DNA of 64,000 nucleotides from Streptomyces dangxiongensis (GCF_003675325.1 NZ_CP033073.1:4836001-4900000), one strand, 5' to 3'; counted from the first letter of the stretch, positions 35,119 to 44,698 are shown. Numbers and translations are program-made. The notes: generated by a model not told the origin, from the sequence alone.

Positions 35119-36507
35119 TCACCGGCGCGGCTCCCCGTCCCCTCCGTCCTCCACGCCCTCTTCGCCGGGCGGTTCGTCGGGTGCGGGCTCACCCAGTGCC
35201 CGCAGTGCCGTCCGGGCCACCGGCACGCCCAGGGGGGAGAAGTACGGGTTGATCCGCAGCGCCTCCTCGAGATGCCGACGCGCGGGACCGTACCGCTCCA
35301 GCTCGCCCTCGATCATGCCCCGGTGGAACGCGTACAGCGCGCTGCGCACCCCGCCGCCCTTCGTCTTGTCCGTCGCCGCGGACGCGTAGGTCAGCGCCTC
35401 CTCGTTCTCCCCGGCCCGGTGCAGCGCCCAGCCCAGCGCGTCGGCCACCTCGGTCCCCGGCTGCCGCCGCCACTCGTCCCGCAACCGCTCCACGGCGTCC
35501 GGCGCGTCCCCGTGGTCCGCCTCGAACCGCCCGATCAGCAGCTCCTCGTCGACCCCGCCCGCCACCGCCCGCCCCACCGCCGCCCGCAGCCGCGTGTACT
35601 GCTCCGCGGCGAGCCGCTCCTGCCCCAGCGACTCGTACAGCTCACCCAGCTCCAGCAGGACCGCCGGGTCCGGCTGCCGGGCGAGAGCCGCGCGGTACCC
35701 GCTCAGCGCCTCCGTCGTACGCCCCAGCGCGGCCAGCGTCCGTGCCCGCCCGGGCGGCGCCGCCTGCTGGTCCGGGTCGAGGCGCAGGGCGGCCTCGAAG
35801 TGCCGCAGCGCGTCCGGCAGGTCCCCGCGCTCCCAGGCCAGCTCACCCACCCCGGTCAGCCATGCCGCCCGCTCGGCCGGGGTGCGGGCGGCAGCCGCCG
35901 CGTCGGTGAGCTGGGCCACCGCGTCCTCGCGCCAGCCCCGGTCCCGGTACACCGCCGCGGCCCGCGCCATCACGGCCGGCCGCACCTCCGCACCGGTGCG
36001 CAGCCCCAGCAGCTTGTCCAGGGCCTGCTGGGCCGCCTTGTGGTCGCCGAGCCCGGTGTACGCGTCGATCAGCGGCGGATACGCCGACCACCGCTTCGGC
36101 GCCGCCTTCAGCGCCTGTTCGCCGTACCGTCTCGCCGCCGGGAAGTCCCGGCGGGCCAGCGCCAGCGAGGTCAGCCCGTCCAGCGCCGCGGTGTTCCGCG
36201 TGCCGCGCACCTCCAGCGAGGTCCGCAGCGCACGGCCGGCCCGCGGGTAGTCCGCCGCGTCACCCGTCCGGCGGCCCCGCTCCGCGTACGCCGCCCCCAG
36301 CACCGCCCACGCCCGCGCGTCCCGCGGCTGCGCCCGCACCCGCTGTTCCTGCCGGGCCACCAGCGCCGTCAGGCCGGGCAGCGCGGCCGGCACCCCGTAG
36401 GTCACCGCCGTCGACGTCAGCGTCCGCGGGCGCGGGCCCGCGGCGGGCGGCGCGGCGGGCTGGCGCCGCTCCTGCGGCAGCAGCATCAGCCGCGCCCGCG
36501 ACGACAC
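35119..36507 (-). CDS. TPR-repeat protein, N-terminal anchor frameshifted
   Basis: The main frame encodes 462 residues with TPR repeats (DARAWAVLGAAYAERGRR, ERGDLPDALRHFEAALRLDP, LGWALHRAGENEEALTYA), protein-interaction modules. The natural N-terminus seems to lie in another frame. ATG 36610 gives MNDRLCEPGTSLPAG and then basic RRTARRLLVAALAGGVVAG, a signal-anchor helix. One extra base (or two missing) near 36490-36520 separates the two parts. If read as drawn from GTG 36507, the protein lacks its membrane anchor and has no ribosome site. Function is unknown. Confidence 0.7.
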   Translation of the reverse strand: MSSRARLMLLPQERRQPAAPPAAGPRPRTLTSTAVTYGVPAALPGLTALVARQEQRVRAQPRDARAWAVLGAAYAERGRRTGDAADYPRAGRALRTSLEVRGTRNTAALDGLTSLALARRDFPAARRYGEQALKAAPKRWSAYPPLIDAYTGLGDHKAAQQALDKLLGLRTGAEVRPAVMARAAAVYRDRGWREDAVAQLTDAAAAARTPAERAAWLTGVGELAWERGDLPDALRHFEAALRLDPDQQAAPPGRARTLAALGRTTEALSGYRAALARQPDPAVLLELGELYESLGQERLAAEQYTRLRAAVGRAVAGGVDEELLIGRFEADHGDAPDAVERLRDEWRRQPGTEVADALGWALHRAGENEEALTYASAATDKTKGGGVRSALYAFHRGMIEGELERYGPARRHLEEALRINPYFSPLGVPVARTALRALGEPAPDEPPGEEGVEDGGDGEPRR

Positions 36508-36710
36508 CGCCCGCCAGCGCGGCGACCAGCAGCCGCCGCGCCGTCCGCCGCGACCGGCGCGGCGGCCCGGCCGGCAGGGACGTACCCGGCTCGCACAGTC
36601 GGTCGTTCATAAGGCTTACTGTGCGCCAATATGACAAACACATCCGGGTGGCCCAAGGGCGGCGCGCGGACGGGGTTCACACCGATGGCTGCGAGTGCGA
36701 ACCTGTGATC

Positions 36711-38111
36711 ATGAGCCGTATCGAAGCGACGCACGACGCGGAGACGAGCACTCTCACCGACCGGCTCCTGGCCGGCCTGCCGCCCGAGGCCGTCCTGACC
36801 GACCCCGACGTCACCGCCTCCTACTCCCACGACATGGCGAGCTTCTGCCCGGCCGGCGCCCCCGCCGTCGTCGTACTGCCGCGCACGGTCGAGGAGGTGC
36901 GGCACGTCATGCGCACCGCCACCGAGCTGCGCGTCCCCGTCGTCCCGCAGGGCGCCCGCACCGGCCTGTCCGGCGGCGCCAACGCCACCGACGGCTGCAT
37001 CGTGCTCTCCCTCACGAAGATGGACCGCGTCCTGGAGATCAGCCCCGTCGACCGGATCGCCGTGGTCGAGGCCGGCGTGGTCAACGCGGTCCTGTCCCGC
37101 GCGGTGGCGGAACACGGCCTGTACTACCCGCCGGACCCTTCGAGCTGGGAGACGTGCACCATCGGCGGCAACATCGGCACGGCCTCCGGCGGCCTGTGCT
37201 GCGTCAAGTACGGCGTGACCGCCGAGTACGTCCTCGGGCTGGACGTCGTCCTCGCCGACGGCCGCCTGCTGACCACCGGCCGCCGCACCGCCAAGGGCGT
37301 CGCCGGTTACGACCTGACCCGCCTCTTCGTCGGCTCCGAGGGCTCCCTCGGCATCGTGGTCCGCGCGGTCCTCGCCCTGAAGCCCCAGCCGCCCCGGCAG
37401 CTCGTCCTGGCCGCCGAGTTCCCTTCCGCGACCGCCGCCTGCGACGCCGTCTGCCGGATCATGGCGGGCGGTCACGTCCCGTCCCTCCTCGAACTGATGG
37501 ACCGTACGACCGTCAACGCCGTCAACGCCCTCGCCCGCATGGGTCTGCCGGAGACCACCGAGGCGCTGCTCCTGGCCGCCTTCGACACCCCGGACCCCGC
37601 CGCCGACCTCGCCGCCGTCGGCGCCCTGTGCGAGGCGGCCGGAGCCACCCAGGTCGTCCCCGCCGAGGACGCCGCCGAGTCCGAGCTGCTGCTCCAGGCC
37701 CGGCGGCTCTCGCTGACCGCGCTGGAGGCGGTCAAGGGCACGACGATGATCGATGACGTGTGCGTGCCCCGCTCACAGCTCGGCGCCATGCTGGAGGGCG
37801 TCGAGCGGATCGCCGCCGCGTACGGCCTGACGATCGGCGTCTGCGCGCACGCCGGTGACGGCAACACCCACCCCACCGTCTGCTTCGACGCCGGCGACCC
37901 CGACGAGTCCCGGCGGGCCCGCGAGTCCTTCGACGAGATCATGGCCCTTGGCCTGCGGCTGGGCGGCACCATCACCGGCGAACACGGCGTCGGCGTCCTG
38001 AAGAAGGAGTGGCTGGCCCGCGAGATCGGCCCCGTCGGGGTGGAGATGCAGCGGGCGGTGAAGCAGGTCTTCGACCCGCTCGGCATCCTCAACCCGGGCA
38101 AGGTCTTCTGA
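36711..38111 (+). CDS. FAD-linked oxidase, GlcD / D-lactate dehydrogenase type
   Basis: 466 residues, ATG 36711. The FAD-binding PCMH domain has VVPQGARTGLSGGANATDGC and TIGGNIGTASGGLCCVKYGV. The C-terminal oxidase domain ends with HAGDGNTHPTVCFD and ITGEHGVGVLKKEWLA, which hold the catalytic and metal-binding histidines of the glycolate oxidase GlcD/D-lactate dehydrogenase group. It oxidises a 2-hydroxy acid to a 2-oxo acid. The exact substrate cannot be told, and no GlcE/GlcF partner is adjacent. A perfect 35-bp duplication abuts its stop codon. Confidence 0.87.
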   Translation: MSRIEATHDAETSTLTDRLLAGLPPEAVLTDPDVTASYSHDMASFCPAGAPAVVVLPRTVEEVRHVMRTATELRVPVVPQGARTGLSGGANATDGCIVLSLTKMDRVLEISPVDRIAVVEAGVVNAVLSRAVAEHGLYYPPDPSSWETCTIGGNIGTASGGLCCVKYGVTAEYVLGLDVVLADGRLLTTGRRTAKGVAGYDLTRLFVGSEGSLGIVVRAVLALKPQPPRQLVLAAEFPSATAACDAVCRIMAGGHVPSLLELMDRTTVNAVNALARMGLPETTEALLLAAFDTPDPAADLAAVGALCEAAGATQVVPAEDAAESELLLQARRLSLTALEAVKGTTMIDDVCVPRSQLGAMLEGVERIAAAYGLTIGVCAHAGDGNTHPTVCFDAGDPDESRRARESFDEIMALGLRLGGTITGEHGVGVLKKEWLAREIGPVGVEMQRAVKQVFDPLGILNPGKVF

Positions 38112-38180
38112 CCGTCGGGCCGGGGCTGTGCTTACGGACGGGGCCACCGTCGGGCCGGGGCTGTGCTTACGGACGGGGCC
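38111..38180 (+). repeat. Perfect 35-bp tandem duplication
   Basis: 38111-38145 and 38146-38180 are identical (unit begins ACCGTCGGGCCGGGG). The first base is the last base of the FAD oxidase stop codon. Identity indicates a very recent duplication. Confidence 0.92.
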
Positions 38181-38229
38181 GCGTACGACCGGGGCCGCCG
38201 GTCCGGCCGGGCTAGCCCGGCCGCCCGGG

Positions 38230-38643
38230 TCACCGGGCGAGCAGCTCGTCCAGCGCGCCGTCGATGCCCAGCCGCCCGGCCTCCGTCCCCGGCGGCACCG
38301 CCCGCAGCGTCCGCTCCAGCCATGCCGACACCTGCGGGACCGGCGCCCGCAGCAGCGCGTCGCCGTCCGGTGAACCCAGCGCTATCAGGACGACCCCGCG
38401 CCCGTCCGCCCTCGCCGGCCACACCCGCACGTCCCCGCTCCCGCACGGCCGGAACACCCCCTCCACCAGCAGCTCACGGGCGAACGTCCAGTTGACGGGG
38501 TGCTCGGAGTCGATGTGGAAGGTGACGTGGACGGCGTAGGGGTCGTCGGAGCGGTAGCCGAGCCGGGCCGGCACCGGGACGCTCCGGTCCGGCGACAGAA
38601 TGAGCCTCAGCTCCAGCTCCCGTTCCACCACGGTGTGACGCAT
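38230..38643 (-). CDS. ssgG: SsgA-like sporulation/cell-division protein, SsgG
   Basis: 137 residues, ATG 38643. SALP-family features are VERELELRLILSPDRSVPVP, YRSDDPYAVHVTFHIDSEH, and WTFARELLVEGVFRPCGSGD. SALPs control septum placement and cell-wall remodelling in sporulating actinomycetes. SsgG in S. coelicolor (SCO2924) affects correct placement of sporulation septa and lies next to an FAD oxidase gene as here. The subgroup assignment depends on that synteny; the family assignment is firm. Confidence 0.88.
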   Translation of the reverse strand: MRHTVVERELELRLILSPDRSVPVPARLGYRSDDPYAVHVTFHIDSEHPVNWTFARELLVEGVFRPCGSGDVRVWPARADGRGVVLIALGSPDGDALLRAPVPQVSAWLERTLRAVPPGTEAGRLGIDGALDELLAR

Positions 38644-38875
38644 GACCTGGGTTCCTCTCCGGTCGGGGCCGCTCGGACCGGGCCCGTACGGGGGAGAGGC
38701 GGCGGGGACCCGGGCATTACGCGGGTCCGGGGGAGTTCTCTCCGCCATGTCCGGGGGACCGGCACGGCATTACCCGGAAAGGAGTGGGTCCTGCGGGAGT
38801 GGCCGTGGGGGGTGCCCGGGTCTGATAGATGTGGAGGCCCCCATCCCACCCCCGAGCAGATACGGGACGACGGAC

Positions 38876-40450
38876 ATGAGCGCCCCAACCCCGGCCGCAG
38901 GTGACGACAGGCCCCGTGAGGGCTACTACCCGGACCCGTCCATCCCCGGCTACGTCCGGTACTGGAACGGCTCCTCCTGGGTGCCCGGCACCAGTCGCCC
39001 GGCGCCGAAGGACGGCGAGCCGCTCATCCCGCCGGCCGGCATCCGCCCCGCGGCCCCGTCCGTCGAGGAGACGGGCCCCCACTTCTTCGACGAGGACCCG
39101 GCCGACCCCGTACGGCAGCCGCACACCGCCCGGACCGATCCCGCCGACCAGTGGCCCCGCACGGACCCGGCCGAGCACACCGCACACGCCGGACAGGCGG
39201 CGGAGGACGGACAGGACGCGCAGGGTGCGCAGTGGGACCACCGGACCCACCCCGGCCTCCCCGGTCTCCAGGGTGAGGCAGGGCGGGTCGAGGGCTGGGG
39301 GGCGGACCCCCGGGTGCCGGCCGGGGCGGCCGGCGGTCGTGTCGCCGCCCGTACCGAGGGCGCCGCGGCGACGCCCCCGGCGGAGGACGAGGCCCCGGAC
39401 CCCGGCACCTTCCTCTTCCGGCGCCCGATCCCCGGCCCGGCGGCCCACAGCGACGACGGCACGATGACCTTCCGCCCGGTACCGGCCGGCGCGGAGGGCG
39501 ACCCGCCCGGCGGTCCGGGTCCGGCCGGTTTCGGCACCCAGGGCCCGGTCGGCGCGACCACGCCGACCACCCCCGCCTCCTCAGCCGCGGCCGGCAACCA
39601 CGGCTTCGGTGCCGGAAAGGCCGCCGCCGCCCGCGCCACCGCCGCACCGTCGCCCGAGACCCCGGGGACCACGCAGGCCCCGTGGACGCCGGGAACTCCG
39701 CAGACCCCGCAGGGCGTGCAGCCGGGCCCGGCCGCCGCCGGCTTCCCCACCGCCTCCGGCGTCCCCGCCTCGCCCGCCGGCGTCACCCCGTCCGTCCCCC
39801 AGCAGAGCGCTGCCCCGACCACCCCGCTGACCAGCGGCTCCGGCGGTGGTCAGTCCTCCTGGGCGCAGCAGGTGCACCAACTGGCCGGGGGCGGTGACGA
39901 GCAGCCGCCGGCCCCGTGGAAGCCGCCGGTGGAGGACGTGTTCCAGGCCGCCGCCCGCCGCCAGGCGGCCGCGCGGCCCGCCGGGCTCGGCAAGCGGTTC
40001 GCGGCCCGGCTGATCGACCTGTTGGTGGTGGGGGCCGTGACGGCCGCCGCCGCGGTGCCGCTCGGCCTGCGGGCGGCGGACCACGTGCAGGAGAAGATCG
40101 ACGCGGCCCGGCTGTCCGGCCGTACCGTCACCGTCTGGCTGCTCGACGGCACGACGGGCACCAGCCTCGGCATCGTCCTCGCCGTCCTGCTCCTCGCCGG
40201 AGTCCTGTACGAGGTGCTGCCCACCGCCAAGTGGGGCCGCACACTCGGCAAGAAGCTGTGCGGTCTCCAGGTGCGGGACATCGAGGGGCACGAGCCCCCG
40301 GCGTTCGGCCCGGCGCTGCGCCGCTGGCTGGTGTTCAGCGTGCCGGGGCTGCTGGTCGTCGGTGTCGTGGGCATGCTGTGGTGCCTGTTCGACCGGCCGT
40401 GGCACCAGTGCTGGCACGACAAGGCGGCCCACACGTTCGTCGCGGGCTGA
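38876..40450 (+). CDS. DUF2510-RDD membrane protein with disordered linker
   Basis: 524 residues, ATG 38876. Residues 15-40 are a DUF2510 module (EGYYPDPSIPGYVRYWNGSS). About 340 residues of Pro/Gly/Ala-rich linker follow. The C-terminal RDD domain has LGKRFAARLIDLLVVGAVTA, WGRTLGKKLCGLQVRDIEGH and terminal HQCWHDKAAHTFVAG, with about four membrane helices. RDD proteins may be Na+/H+ or small-molecule transporters, but most are uncharacterised. A second RDD gene follows. Confidence 0.85.
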   Translation: MSAPTPAAGDDRPREGYYPDPSIPGYVRYWNGSSWVPGTSRPAPKDGEPLIPPAGIRPAAPSVEETGPHFFDEDPADPVRQPHTARTDPADQWPRTDPAEHTAHAGQAAEDGQDAQGAQWDHRTHPGLPGLQGEAGRVEGWGADPRVPAGAAGGRVAARTEGAAATPPAEDEAPDPGTFLFRRPIPGPAAHSDDGTMTFRPVPAGAEGDPPGGPGPAGFGTQGPVGATTPTTPASSAAAGNHGFGAGKAAAARATAAPSPETPGTTQAPWTPGTPQTPQGVQPGPAAAGFPTASGVPASPAGVTPSVPQQSAAPTTPLTSGSGGGQSSWAQQVHQLAGGGDEQPPAPWKPPVEDVFQAAARRQAAARPAGLGKRFAARLIDLLVVGAVTAAAAVPLGLRAADHVQEKIDAARLSGRTVTVWLLDGTTGTSLGIVLAVLLLAGVLYEVLPTAKWGRTLGKKLCGLQVRDIEGHEPPAFGPALRRWLVFSVPGLLVVGVVGMLWCLFDRPWHQCWHDKAAHTFVAG

Positions 40451-40526
40451 CAGCGACACGGACGGCCGTAGCCCGTACGGCCGCCCTCCGGATGCGGGGC
40501 CGGAGGGGCCGCGGTGCACTCGGGCC

Positions 40527-41123
40527 ATGATCAGCGAACCGCCCTCCGGCTCCGGATCCCAGCCCCCGCCGCCCGGCGGCGGCCCGACACCCCCGTACGG
40601 CGGCGGCCCGTACGAAGGCGGTGGCGGCCCATACGACGGCGGTGGCGGCTCCGGCTACCCCGGCGACCCCCTGGCCGGTATGCCCCCGCTCGCCGACAGC
40701 GCCCGGCGGACGCTCGCGAGGCTCATCGACATGGTCCTCGTCGGTGTCGTCGTCTGGCTGCTCACCTGGGTCTTCGGGCTGCGGCTGTACTCCGTCGACA
40801 GCGACCGCATGCAGGTCGGCCGGTCCGTCGCCGCGGACGTCGTCATGGCCGTGCTCTACGTCGCCTACGACACCGTCATGATCAGCAGATCGGGGCAGAC
40901 CCTCGGCAAGAAGTGGCTCGCCATGCGGGTGGCCGACCTGGACGACGGCGCCACCCCCTCCGTGGGGACCACGCTGATCCGCTCCCTGGTGCTGTGGGTG
41001 CCGTTCGCCTGCTGTTGCTGCCTGTGGACGGTGATCGCGGGCGGGTGGAGCTTCTTCGACAAGCCGTACAAGCAGGGGCTGCACGACAAGGCGGCCAAGA
41101 CGGTGGTGGTCAGCACCGGTTGA
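40527..41123 (+). CDS. RDD family membrane protein
   Basis: 198 residues, ATG 40527. A Gly/Pro/Tyr-rich cytoplasmic head (GGGPYEGGGGPYDGGGG) is followed by RRTLARLIDMVLVGVVVWLL and further helices. The family motifs GQTLGKKWLAMRVADL and terminal QGLHDKAAKTVVV are present. An unusual run of four cysteines (ACCCCLWTV) lies in a membrane helix. It probably arose by duplication with the upstream RDD gene, 76 bases away on the same strand. Confidence 0.85.
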   Translation: MISEPPSGSGSQPPPPGGGPTPPYGGGPYEGGGGPYDGGGGSGYPGDPLAGMPPLADSARRTLARLIDMVLVGVVVWLLTWVFGLRLYSVDSDRMQVGRSVAADVVMAVLYVAYDTVMISRSGQTLGKKWLAMRVADLDDGATPSVGTTLIRSLVLWVPFACCCCLWTVIAGGWSFFDKPYKQGLHDKAAKTVVVSTG

Positions 41124-41268
41124 GGGCCGCCAGCCGGTCGCCGGGAAGGACCGGTACGGGCCGGACCCGGTTCCAGGTGACCTGTGCCCACCCCGCGGAG
41201 CGTGCCCGCGTGGAGCGGAGCCGCCCGTGCGGCGTCGATCCGTCGCTCGCGCCGCCCGGGTGTCCCGG

Positions 41269-41505
41269 TCAGAAGGAGGTGGGGACGCGCTCCTCGTCCG
41301 GTACGGCCTCGGCGGGTGCGTGTGCCGGGCGGCCTCGCGGGGCGGTGGCCGTCATGGCGACCAGCAGCCCCAGCGCGAGGGCCGCGAGGGCGATGACGCT
41401 GATCCCGACGGGCGAACTCGCCTGCGACAGCAGCAGCATGGCGAACGTCGAGAGGATCACGGTGCAGACACCGTAGGCGAGCTGTGCGGCGGTCGGACGA
41501 GGCAT
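41269..41505 (-). CDS. Small two-helix membrane protein
   Basis: 78 residues, ATG 41505. Two hydrophobic helices (AYGVCTVILSTFAMLLLSQ and GISVIALAALALGLLVAMTA) are followed by a short polar tail (AEAVPDEERVPTSF). No family is recognised. It is convergent with the RDD pair and divergent from the M6 protease gene. Confidence 0.7.
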   Translation of the reverse strand: MPRPTAAQLAYGVCTVILSTFAMLLLSQASSPVGISVIALAALALGLLVAMTATAPRGRPAHAPAEAVPDEERVPTSF

Positions 41506-41733
41506 GGCAATCGTGTCCTCGGCGGTTTCGGGGATGGGGTGCCGTGGGGCTCTCTTGGCGTGCATGCCCGAGCGGGACGCCCGGTAAGCGCGGCCTAACC
41601 CACGGTACCGGTGCACGGGGGGCGCACGGAGACACCGGCCTCGTCGGACGGACGGCTTCCTGCGCCGGTCGCCGGGGCGACACGTGTCCGTAAAGCGAAC
41701 GCCACCTCCGCATAGTGCACTTGTCCTGCTCAA

Positions 41734-41770
41734 GTCAAGGTCTGTCTTTTCTGTCAAACCTCTAGTCAAA
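41734..41770 (+). promoter_or_regulatory. Repeated GTCAA motifs upstream of the M6 protease
   Basis: GTCAAG (41734) and GTCAAA (41753 and 41765) lie in an A/T-richer patch about 100-130 bases before the protease start. They may be regulator binding sites or part of a promoter; the protein is unknown. The remainder of 41506-41866 shows nothing else. Confidence 0.3.
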
Positions 41771-41866
41771 TGTCGTCACTTGATACACGCGTTGATCGAG
41801 CACGCACGGATTCCTCCATGCCCTGGAACCCCCTGTCCGTGCGCGCGGCGCGGGGGAGGAACTCAA

Positions 41867-44230
41867 GTGACCAGCAGATCCTGGACGTTCAGAGCGGCCG
41901 CCATCGGTGTGACGCTCGCGGCGGCCTCCGCCACGTTCGCCACCTTCGCCGTCGCGGAAGCGGGCACGCAGCGCCCGGCCGCGGCCGCAAACCGGCACGA
42001 CCCGGCCCCGGTGAAGCAGCAGAAGCACGACCTGGACGGCCCGCTGAGCAAGACTCAGGACGCCCAGCGCGAGGAGGCCCTGAAGCAGCTCATATCGGGC
42101 AAGGCCACCGCGCAGGAGCGTAACGGCTCCAAGGTCGTCAAGCTCAAGAGCCGCAAGGGCCGGAGCAAGTACGTCGAGCTGAGCCGCGAGAAGACCGACA
42201 AGATCTTCACCATCCTGGTGGAGTTCGGGAACCAGACGGACCCCAAGTACGGGGGCACCGCGGGCCCGCTGCACAACAAGATCGCCGCGCCGGACCGCAA
42301 GAAGGACAACTCCACGGCCTGGCAGAAGGACTACGACCAGAAGCACTACCAGGACCTCTACTTCGGCTCCGGCAAGAAGACCGAGTCGCTGAAGAAGTAC
42401 TACGAGAAGCAGTCCTCGGGCCGCTACTCGGTCTCCGGTGAGGTCACCGACTGGGTCAAGGTCCCGTACAACGAGGCCCGTTACGGCAACAACGCGTGCG
42501 GCTCCAAGAACTGCCCGAGCGTGTGGAACGTCGTCAGCGACGGCCTGAGCGCCTGGGTCGCCCAGCAGAAGAAGGCGGGCAAGTCCGACACCGACATCAA
42601 GGCGGAGCTGGCCAAGTACGACCAGTGGGACCGCTACGACTACGACGGCGACGGCAACTTCAACGAGCCCGACGGCTACGTCGACCACTTCCAGATCGTG
42701 CACGCCGGTGAGGACGAGTCCGCGGGCGGCGGCGCGCAGGGCGAGGACGCGATCTGGGCCCACCGCTGGTACGCCTTCGGCACCGACGCCGGCGCCACCG
42801 GCCCCGGCAGCAACAAGCTCGGCGGCACGCAGGTCGGCGACACCGGCATCTGGGTCGGCGACTACACCATCCAGCCGGAGAACGGCGGCCTCGGCGTCTA
42901 CGCCCACGAGTACGGCCACGACCTCGGTCTGCCGGACGAGTACGACACCGCCGGCGGCGACAACTCCACCGGTTTCTGGACCCTGATGTCGTCCGGCTCC
43001 TGGCTGGGCACCGGCAAGGAGTCCATCGGCGACCTGCCCGGCGACATGAACGCCTGGGACAAGCTCCAGCTCGGCTGGCTGAACTACGACAGCGCCAAGG
43101 CGGGCAAGCAGTCCACGCACAAGCTCGGCCCCGCCGAGTACAACACGTGGGACAAGCAGGCCCTCGTGGTGTCCCTGCCGGACAAGGCCGTCACCACCAC
43201 GATCACCCAGCCCGCCGAGGGCTCGACCCAGTGGTGGAGCGGCAGCGGCAACGACCTGAAGAACACGCTGACCCGCACCGTGGACCTCACCGGCAAGACG
43301 TCGGCGAACCTCAGCCTGGACGGCTGGTGGGCCACCGAGGAGGGCTACGACTACGTCTACACCGAGGTGTCGACCGACGGCGGCGCCAACTGGACGGCCC
43401 TGGACGGCACGGCGGACGGCCAGGCCCTCCCGCGTGACGCCAGCGGCAAGCCGGCGCTGACCGGCTTCTCGCAGACGCACAAGAAGCTGTCGTTCCCGCT
43501 CGACGCCTACGCGGGCAAGAAGATCGACGTGCGCTTCCGCTACGCCACCGACGGCGGTGTCGCGGAGAACGGCTTCACGGCCGACGAGATCACCGTGACC
43601 GCCGACGGCGCCCCGGTGTTCTCGGACAACGCCGAGACCGCTGACGCCGGCTGGACCGCGGCCGGTTTCTCCCGGGCCGGCGCGTCGTTCACCAAGGACT
43701 ACGCGCAGTACTACATCGCCGAGAACCGCCAGTACGTGTCGTACGACAAGACCCTCAAGGTCGGCCCGTACAACTTCGGGTACCTCACCACCAGCCGCCC
43801 GGACTGGGTGGAGCACTACCCGTACCAGAACGGCCTGCTGGTCTGGAAGTGGGACACCTCCCAGGCGGACAACAACACCAACGACACCAACGGCCACCCG
43901 GGCACCGGCCTGATCCTGCCGGTCGACTCGCACCCGAAGGCGCTGAGGTGGGCCGACGGCACGCTGCTGCGCAACCGCGTCCAGGCGTACGACTCCCCGT
44001 TCAGCCTCTACGGCACGGACGGCATCACCCTGCACCAGGCCGGGGTCGCTCGGAAGGTCAAGGCGTCGAAGGGTGTCCCGGTCTTCAACGACCACATCAG
44101 CACCTACTACGACGCGTCCAACCCCACCGGCGGCGTCAAGGTCACTGACACCAACACCAAGATCACGATCGTCAAGGAGGCCAAGGACGGCTCCACGATC
44201 CAGCTCAAGGTCGGCCCCGCGGTGAAGTAG
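41867..44230 (+). CDS. Secreted M6 metalloprotease, immune inhibitor A type
   Basis: 787 residues from GTG 41867 with GGGGGAGG upstream. A signal peptide (FRAAAIGVTLAAASATFATF) is followed by a propeptide and the M6 catalytic domain with the zinc motif HEYGHDLGLPDEYD. Later parts are beta-sandwich and MAM-like domains (GWWATEEGYDYVYTEVSTDG). InhA-type enzymes are secreted, calcium-stabilised zinc proteases that degrade host or environmental proteins. Lys/Asp/Tyr content is high, fitting an extracellular enzyme. A terminator follows directly. Confidence 0.93.
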   Translation: MTSRSWTFRAAAIGVTLAAASATFATFAVAEAGTQRPAAAANRHDPAPVKQQKHDLDGPLSKTQDAQREEALKQLISGKATAQERNGSKVVKLKSRKGRSKYVELSREKTDKIFTILVEFGNQTDPKYGGTAGPLHNKIAAPDRKKDNSTAWQKDYDQKHYQDLYFGSGKKTESLKKYYEKQSSGRYSVSGEVTDWVKVPYNEARYGNNACGSKNCPSVWNVVSDGLSAWVAQQKKAGKSDTDIKAELAKYDQWDRYDYDGDGNFNEPDGYVDHFQIVHAGEDESAGGGAQGEDAIWAHRWYAFGTDAGATGPGSNKLGGTQVGDTGIWVGDYTIQPENGGLGVYAHEYGHDLGLPDEYDTAGGDNSTGFWTLMSSGSWLGTGKESIGDLPGDMNAWDKLQLGWLNYDSAKAGKQSTHKLGPAEYNTWDKQALVVSLPDKAVTTTITQPAEGSTQWWSGSGNDLKNTLTRTVDLTGKTSANLSLDGWWATEEGYDYVYTEVSTDGGANWTALDGTADGQALPRDASGKPALTGFSQTHKKLSFPLDAYAGKKIDVRFRYATDGGVAENGFTADEITVTADGAPVFSDNAETADAGWTAAGFSRAGASFTKDYAQYYIAENRQYVSYDKTLKVGPYNFGYLTTSRPDWVEHYPYQNGLLVWKWDTSQADNNTNDTNGHPGTGLILPVDSHPKALRWADGTLLRNRVQAYDSPFSLYGTDGITLHQAGVARKVKASKGVPVFNDHISTYYDASNPTGGVKVTDTNTKITIVKEAKDGSTIQLKVGPAVK

Positions 44231-44260
44231 TCCCACATCCGCGCAGGTCACAGGCGTATC

Positions 44261-44288
44261 GGCGGCAACCCCCTGGCGGGTTGCCGCC
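44261..44288 (+). terminator. Terminator after the M6 protease
   Basis: GGCGGCAACCC (44261-44271) pairs with GGGTTGCCGCC (44278-44288) across a 6-nt loop, 30 bases after the stop codon. Confidence 0.8.
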
Positions 44289-44352
44289 GGTCGTGTTTAG
44301 GTGCGTCCCGTGGAGTGCTTATTGACACCGACCGGGACGGGGATGTGACCGC

Positions 44353-44679
44353 ATGGCCGCTGGAGGCTTCTGCAAGCTGCCGGACAACACGGTGGTGGTG
44401 GCACTGAACCTGCCGAGTCCCGCCGGGGGCCCGGAAGGGGTGCGAGTCCTGGTACACGCCCCGAACCGGGCCCGGGCCCTGACCCGGCTGCGCAACCTGG
44501 GGCTGCGGGCCGTGTACCTGCGCGGCAACGCGCTGCCTCCCACGCCGGACGAGGTCACGGCGGTGCTGCACCATCCCGACGGCCTGATATGGCGCACGGC
44601 CGGCGACGGCGGTGTCAGCGGGCCCGAGCTGTGGCGCCCGATCCGCGCCCTGCTGCGGCCCGCGCTGCTCCAGCCGTGA
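44353..44679 (+). CDS. Conserved hypothetical protein
   Basis: 108 residues, ATG 44353 with GGGACGGGGATG-type purines upstream. It has a compact alpha/beta look: NTVVVALNLPSPAGG, RVLVHAPNRARALTRLRNL, GLRAVYLRGN. It ends with a helix rich in Leu/Arg. No signal peptide, cysteine motif or known domain is seen. Its position between two terminators means it is a single-gene unit. Confidence 0.62.
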   Translation: MAAGGFCKLPDNTVVVALNLPSPAGGPEGVRVLVHAPNRARALTRLRNLGLRAVYLRGNALPPTPDEVTAVLHHPDGLIWRTAGDGGVSGPELWRPIRALLRPALLQP

Positions 44680-44698
44680 CCGGCCCTGCGGCATGACG

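Noticed and set aside
38111..38180. CRISPR repeat pair
   Set aside because: Direct head-to-tail duplication without a spacer.
41762..44251. An 829-codon open frame antisense to the M6 protease
   Set aside because: Val/Leu/Arg/Gly-rich nonsense mirroring the third-position GC of the real gene.
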